A stretch of DNA of 64,000 nt from Agapetus fuscipes (lineage: Eukaryota; Arthropoda; Insecta; Trichoptera; Glossosomatidae). The stretch lies in assembly GCA_951799405.1 (NCBI GenBank), contig OX637356.1:12051229-12115228 (forward strand). The letters run 5' to 3'. Position 1 is the stretch's first letter, and every line of letters starts with the position of its first letter. The notes beneath the pieces are model-generated. The model made no database searches, had not been told where the DNA came from, and saw only the letters and a list, made by a program, of their open reading frames with translations. Position numbers and translations under genes: made by a program. Shown in pieces: positions 59,582-64,000 of the stretch.

Positions 59582-60005
59582 ATCGCCCGCGGATCTGAGT
59601 GTCTGCCTCCTTATACCCATCTCAACAGGCAACATCATGTCAGTCAAATAAGGTGGAGCCAAGCCATTGATGGCTTTATATACCATCACACAAACACGGT
59701 AGACCACCCTCTCCGGGAAACGAAGCCAATGTAGTGTTTTTACAGCGGAGTGATGTGAGCGAATTTGGGTATCCCGAATATGAGTCTTGCTGCCGAATTC
59801 AACACAGATTGAAAGCGATTGAACTGCTTCTTTGGCTGACCACTATAAAGCGTCGAATAATAGTCAATCCGAGACACCACAAACGCGCCCACTAGGGTCT
59901 TGACTGCATCTGACGGTAAACACTTTCTAATAGCCTTAATTTGGCGTAGTGAAAAAAAAGAAGAAGCTATTGTGGCATCTATTTGCCTCTCCATATAGGT
60001 ACAAA

Positions 60006-60416
60006 AGAGACGGTTCTTGCATGTTCTAGATTATTCCACATCCTTCTGTATTTGATTTTTCGAAACACTTCCATATTGTTCGACACACACCATTGTGCTG
60101 AGGCGCATGTACCTAGATACATATACACACTAATTCATAGTTCTTAACAGTATTTTATTGAATTCGAGAGAGCCAGTTGATCTGCCAGACAGTTTTTGAT
60201 ATTTGCTGATCGGTAGCATCGTGAAAGTGCCGATGCTCAAGCGAAAAGCGCTTTTACAAACTGTGCACATCGCTATGTAAATAAAACCATATTCGCTTGC
60301 AGTATTTCACTCAGCTCTGCATCTGATTATATGTGGAGAACCCAGTGTTGATATAAAGTTCTAGAATTGATGTGTTTGTATTGAAACCCTGTGAAATATA
60401 TGTAAATATTTTCCCG
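60006..60416. other. No feature recognised
   Basis: Spacer; 60225-60290 (gtgccgatgctcaagcgaaa, agcgcttttacaaactgtgc) resembles a retroelement end but cannot be placed. Confidence 0.4.
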
Positions 60417-60418
60417 GT

Positions 60419-60826
60419 CCGGTCGACAGCTCAGTTGGTAGAGTGCTTGTATTCCATGCCAAGAGCTCGGGTACAAATCTCACCGAAGGTAATAGAAATG
60501 AATTCCCGTTTCGGTTTTTTAATTGTTATTTAATAAAACAACACTTTTTTAAAAATTTTAATTTTTAAAAACTTTTAATTTTTAAAAACTTAAATTAAAA
60601 AAAAAAAAAATCCCGTTTCGGTGTTTATTTCAACCCCCAACAATAAAATACCATCACAAAACCAGCTCCTTCAAGAGCCTGGAAACCCCCACTTCAACTG
60701 AAGGGGTTGGCATAAGGTCAGTTACCTTACCTGTAAAAATAAATAGGTTCCACTCGCCTACGTGGGACCCCTACGGGAAAGCGCGACAAGAAGCTACTCT
60801 ATATGTGTAGCTTAGTAGCATAGTAG
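60419..60826 (+). mobile_element. Fam-B SINE with a 95-bp A-tailed insertion
   Basis: Head tccggtcgacagctcagttg, cttgtattccatgccaagag, then 3' part ggaaacccccacttcaactg, gttggcataaggtcag, tagcttagtagc. The insert 60516-60610 is flanked by TCCCGTTTCGGT (60504-60515; 60611-60622), a 12-bp TSD. It is AT-only in appearance, contains aattttaatttttaaaaact twice, and ends in an A run. Confidence 0.92.
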
Positions 60827-60844
60827 CGTTGTATAATATGTATA

Positions 60845-61095
60845 CTAAAATACCGGCAAGGTTTACTCAGACTTTACAAGACCTACCTCTTCTGTACCTG
60901 TAACGGTATCTCTGTCTCCATTCCACTAGGGGTAGCCAGAGCATCTGCAGAGCTGCCTCTATTTCATTCTATCCTTAAATATCTCTTACAATTCATTCAT
61001 ATCCATCACCCGTTTCATGCATTGCTCTTTACGTGTAAAAATAAATAGGTTACACTCACCACATGCGATCCCTTCGCGGAAACTGCGGCAAATGA
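60845..61095 (+). mobile_element. Fam-B SINE with RTE-like sequence in place of its middle
   Basis: 60845-60883: actaaaataccggcaaggtt, tactcagactttacaag. 61026-61095: acgtgtaaaaataaataggt, caccacatgcgatcccttcg. About 110 bp of Fam-B between them is replaced by 60884-61025. Confidence 0.85.
60884..61025 (-). pseudogene. RTE-like LINE 3' end, second subfamily
   Basis: Minus strand: MKRVMDMNEL-like blocks (inverse of attcatatccatcacccgtt) followed by agaggcagctctgcagatgc, ctggctacccctagtggaat and ggagacagagataccgttac. The same subfamily as 45300-45495. Confidence 0.82.
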
Positions 61096-61524
61096 ATGAA
61101 ATGAAAAACGCTCCCGTAGTACGTATTCACATATCGGGTATCTCATTGAAACGCAAATGGAATTCTGTATTTGCGAGTTTCTCCCGCGCTGTAGAGGTAT
61201 TCAGATAACTTTGATTGACGATATGCTGCAAGTGAAGGGGTCACGAGGACCGTGACATTTCCATTGTCCACCCAGCTTGGCCATGGACAAAAAATAACAC
61301 ACCCCTCTCCCATCCCCAACCTAATCCGGCATTTAGGCCGGTCACCAGCGACACAAAAAATGGCAAAAGGTCTCAATTGATTCCACTGTTTGGATTTTTT
61401 GATATGTTACCTCGTGTTCTATAGCTACAGTCTATTCCATGACGGATATGAGGTGACTGATGCTATTATTCATAATTTTGATTCAAGATTGTATTTTGAA
61501 GACCCAATTATTTCGCACAGTTAC
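61096..61524. other. No gene recognised; GC-richer patch
   Basis: 61190-61345 (gaaggggtcacgaggaccgt, cacccagcttggccatggac) is GC-richer; its minus strand is open for 77 codons without known motifs. Confidence 0.4.
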
Positions 61525-61703
61525 AGGTGCGTGGTCTAGTGATAACACTTCAGACTCATAAATGGAAGGTTGTGGGTTCCAATCCCGGCGGAGCAAAACA
61601 TATACCATTTATATTTTCTAATAATTATGCTGTTTACTGGGGGGATCAGGATTATTTATTTGATGAGCGCTGTGTTTGTGTGAATCACACCTCAAGAGCT
61701 AGA
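61525..61703. mobile_element. Fam-C head (plus) next to Fam-C tail (minus)
   Basis: 61525-61621 is the head on the plus strand (gtgcgtggtctagtgataac, gggttccaatcccggcggag). 61650-61703 is the 3' end on the minus strand (attatttatttgatgagcgc, gtgaatcacacctcaagagc). The middle is absent. Either two fragments or one rearranged copy. Confidence 0.85.
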
Positions 61704-61769
61704 ATTATTTACATTAGAATGGATACTAGAAGTGGAAAACCAATTTTTCAACTTTGAAAGACTAGCACT

Positions 61770-61830
61770 TACTATCATCATCATCTTCTAAAGGCAGTGC
61801 CTTGTTGTATCAGCCACCTCCACTTACTAT
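61770..61830. mobile_element. Probable LINE end with ATC repeats
   Basis: catcatcatcttctaaaggc, agtgccttgttgtatcagcc. A trinucleotide tail next to this block recalls LINE 3' ends in insects; no ORF is attached. Confidence 0.4.
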
Positions 61831-62137
61831 CACAGAGTGATAAATCTCGTTTTTTTTTGGTCTATTGTCTTTGAGATGATCCAGTATCATGAAAAGGCGC
61901 TTTACAAATTCGTAGTATTAATTTTTATATTACTCCGTTTTCAAAGTTAAATATCTCGGAATTCGTTTAGCCTACGGAGCTTTAATTTCGTATGAATTTT
62001 ATAAAAGTTATTGTTCATCAAAAAGTAAAAAAAAATACAAAAAAACGAGAATTTCACTCTGTAGCTATTAGCGCAAGTCTTTAATTTTTTTTTTTTTAAA
62101 GCAACTGATACTAACCTTTAAGCCAGTTTTTAAATGC
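61831..62137. other. AT-rich spacer, nothing recognised
   Basis: No repeat or coding signal. Confidence 0.45.
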
Positions 62138-62360
62138 CCATACTGTAAAAAATGGTTCACTTGGCCAATGCAACCACTATTTCAGGGAAGGTCAGCAAGA
62201 GTCACAGGACTTCTTTTTATTTGATATTTAGGTTTGATGTTTTAGGAGTAGGTCCACATGCGGCATGTGGAAACGCGAACTATACGACGCGACGGTATAC
62301 AAACTCATACGACTTATAGACCTACAACATAAAAATAACAATGTCAAATTAAAAAAGTCA
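62138..62360 (+). mobile_element. Fam-A element, diverged, partly inverted end
   Basis: cccatactgtaaaaaatggt, tatttcagggaaggtcagca, ccacatgcggcatgtggaaa. After 62310 a short minus-strand Fam-A block follows (acttatagacctacaacata, aaaataacaatgtcaaatt). Confidence 0.82.
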
Positions 62361-62984
62361 AGCTTGTTGTATTGCATGTAATATAAATTTTAAATATAAT
62401 ATATATATTTACAACTATTATAAAGATTTTAGGCCGTTCATATTCTGAAAACTTGCTAAAAAAGATCAGTGCAATTATTATTTGTGACCTCCAATGTTTC
62501 TAGTGACTGGCCTACTTCTGATTTATCCCACTGCAGATCAAATACAGAATCGGAGTTTTTTTTGTCGCTCTGGAGTGGCTTGTAATTTTTCATTTATATT
62601 CGGAATTCGCTTTTGGGGTACACGTACAAAAAAATGTGTGTTTTACACCCTTGTATTTTTAGAGTGTTTGTTAATTGACGAATTTCTTTTGTTTGTGTAA
62701 AAATAATTTTGAAATTGTATTGTTCAGGTTTCATCAATACTTGAATCTATTTAAAACACAAGAGGCTTGTACATTTGAAGAAAACAGGTACCTACCTACT
62801 ACAAAAAAATCCCCTGTTAACTTTTCTTAAAATAAAGGTGGCTTTCTCAAAAATGTAGCACGCATAAATTCATTATTTATGATTTTGTAGGGTTTGTGTA
62901 TTCACACAGTCAAAATTAATTTTATTTAATTTTTTTTTTTTTTTTTTAAATCATTTCTGAAGAACGAGATCTTGACCCTACCCC
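62361..62984. other. No gene; repeat patch shared with 8368-8410
   Basis: 62886-62930 (ttgtagggtttgtgtattca, cacagtcaaaatt) recurs next to the hairpin at 8409-8588. A T run follows at 62932-62946. Confidence 0.5.
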
Positions 62985-63145
62985 CTCAGGAGTAGGGGAA
63001 TTCTCAAAATAAGTAAATAGGTTGACGAAAGGCCAGACCCCTTTTAACTGTGAAAATAAATAGCTTTTGCTCGCCATATCCTAAACCTTTTTTTACATAA
63101 CGTGGAAAGAAGTTTCACTGTTGTGCAACTTAGTCGCGTGCGCAT
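62985..63145 (+). mobile_element. Fam-B SINE, 3' part, diverged
   Basis: cccctcaggagtaggggaat, gttgacgaaaggccagaccc, ctgtgaaaataaatagcttt, gaagtttcactgttgtgcaa, cttagtcgcg. Confidence 0.75.
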
Positions 63146-63245
63146 GATCTTTTTGCTGTGTTTTAGCTTCTTTGAGTTGAATATTTTGTATTTTCTCTGT
63201 AAAATGTCTTTCATTATATTAAAAGTTTATTATCTTTTTTTTCAG

Positions 63246-63310
63246 GTAAGAGATACAAAGAAGCCTGAAATACAGAGAGAAGAAAATATCGAAGACTTTA
63301 ATTAATTCCG
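63246..63310 (+). other. Candidate exon, weak
   Basis: A pyrimidine run and CAG (tatcttttttttcag, ending 63245) resemble a 3' splice site, and CCG/GTAAGTGAG at 63310 resembles a 5' splice site. The enclosed 65 bases read VRDTKKPEIQREENIEDFN and stop. Unlike most of the flanks it matches no repeat here. No homology can be claimed. Confidence 0.25.
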
Positions 63311-64000
63311 GTAAGTGAGTATGTGAATTTTCCAAATCAAAAAACCAAGAAAATTACCAATTTAAATTATTAAACAGCATAACTTTGTACAGTTCAAATA
63401 CATTTAGACTCAATCTACTAAAACAAATAGAAAATCAACCGTAAAAACACCAATGTAAACATCTTCAAAAATAATGTTTGCACATCGAAATATGGTGTAT
63501 TCCCGCTTCGTATCTTTCCTATGCACACTTAACTTCCTCCCAGACGCAAACAGTCCCATCCCCTTCTTATATTTCCCACCCTTTCTTTCCCCTGAGACAC
63601 GTAGGGGTAAGAAACCTACATACATGTAAAGAATGAATCAAAAGTAAAAGTATTTTTGGTGATAAGCAATTCAAGGAAGACGAGGTTTATTTTTGGAGAT
63701 GTTTTGTAGACATTTGAAATTATTTTGTGTGGTGAAGATTTAATCCAAACCTACAAAACGTCCTACTCACTTTAGAAATACTGTATTATACAGAGACAGT
63801 TGGATAAAGTAATGTCGCTCACTTACTTGAGCTTAAATATAGATCTGTTTGTCTGGTACTAACCATAGAGTGACATTTGGCCAATGCGGTAGAAACCTTA
63901 ATATAGATTAGCGGAGGCACAAACCATCAGGACTATGGTGCTCATTCGAATAATAGATTTTCCTAGTAAAAAGAACATATATTTTTTTCATAAATATTAT
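63311..64000. other. No feature recognised
   Basis: AT-rich to the window end. A 71-codon minus-strand frame (63410-63625) has no known motif. Confidence 0.45.

Larger units (their letters stand above)
58540..60005 (-). pseudogene. CR1/L2-like LINE 3' end, split by RTE
   Basis: Minus strand, upstream part 60005-59589: SSFFSLRQIKAIRKCLPSDA, VVSRIDYYSTLYSGQPKKQF, QSVLNSAARLIFGI (end of the reverse-transcriptase domain), then VCVMVYKAINGLAPPYLTDM and GIRRQTLRSAG. Downstream part 58832-58646: GDEVVNLVQPRRQIRTNFGD, RAFRVAGPVEWNRLPPGVKN, VFRGALKTHLFRKSYP and TGA at 58646. The 3' end 58645-58540 (gagagggcccttgaggtgtg, acacacacaaaaacggcgct, then ATT repeats) matches the 3' end of Fam-C. Smaller frame breaks occur between 59740 and 59710. 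5'-truncated. Confidence 0.93.

Overview
This window looks like AT-rich, gene-poor nuclear DNA from an invertebrate animal. The closing stem of the 5S-like sequence (GCCAACGAC / GTCGTTGGC) and the mix of RTE, CR1/L2-like, hAT and Tigger elements lean towards an arthropod, but the species is not identifiable from sequence alone. I see no convincing host protein-coding gene and no bacterial-type features. Nearly every recognisable block is a transposable element or a piece of one. Family names below are provisional and belong only to this annotation. Edges are approximate (about +/-10 bp) unless a target-site duplication (TSD) is quoted.

Main families. Fam-A: about 250 bp, about 30 copies, starting near ttgacttataggttggtatg and ending in an ATTAG (sometimes AAATCT) repeat tail. 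Fam-B: tRNA-headed SINE (gatagctcagttggtagag ... ggttcgaatcc) with a 3' part ending near tagcttagttgcgtttttg. Fam-C: second tRNA-headed SINE (gtagttcagtggtaacact ... ggttcgaatccc) ending in ATT repeats. Fam-D: a 3' module of about 90 bp (ctgcggcactacaac ... cccgcacaggattcc). Fam-E, F, H, J and M: short inverted-repeat DNA elements. Fam-G: foldback elements built of degenerate gtgaccgaaatgtcg-like units. Also present are two related hAT deletion derivatives, a third hAT with a perfect 8-bp TSD, a Tigger/pogo remnant, RTE and CR1/L2-like LINE ends, a 262-bp solo LTR and a 2.8-kb LTR-like insertion.

Layout. 1-5 kb: SINE and LINE fragments, including a C-B dimer. 5.3-6.4 kb: hAT. 7-14.3 kb: Fam-A/B/C copies, a hairpin, a large foldback, a segmental duplication and a hAT. 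16-17.2 kb: Fam-G foldbacks with a J MITE. 18.6-23.8 kb: second hAT, a SINE split by a LINE, an H MITE and Tigger split by a LINE. 24.5-31 kb: SINEs, a hAT and the second H MITE. 31.3-34.1 kb: long LTR-like insertion inside a Fam-A copy. 34.4-47 kb: C-B dimers, foldbacks, a 5S-like sequence fused to Fam-C and RTE. 50.2-51.6 kb: minisatellite. 53.2-54.3 kb: one Fam-A copy carrying a solo LTR, a TA-target element and a further element nested in that. 56-64 kb: RTE nested in a CR1/L2-like LINE, then SINEs.

How the parts relate. The most informative signals are modular. The Fam-C head occurs with three different 3' ends: the ATT tail, Fam-D, or a whole Fam-B. The C-B dimer recurs at four loci with the same order. 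The ATT-tailed end of Fam-C matches the 3' end of the CR1/L2-like LINE at 58.5-60 kb, as expected for a SINE and its LINE partner. One Fam-C copy has a 5S rRNA-like head joined to its 5' end. Many insertions can be ordered in time because they interrupt recognisable host repeats and leave clean TSDs.
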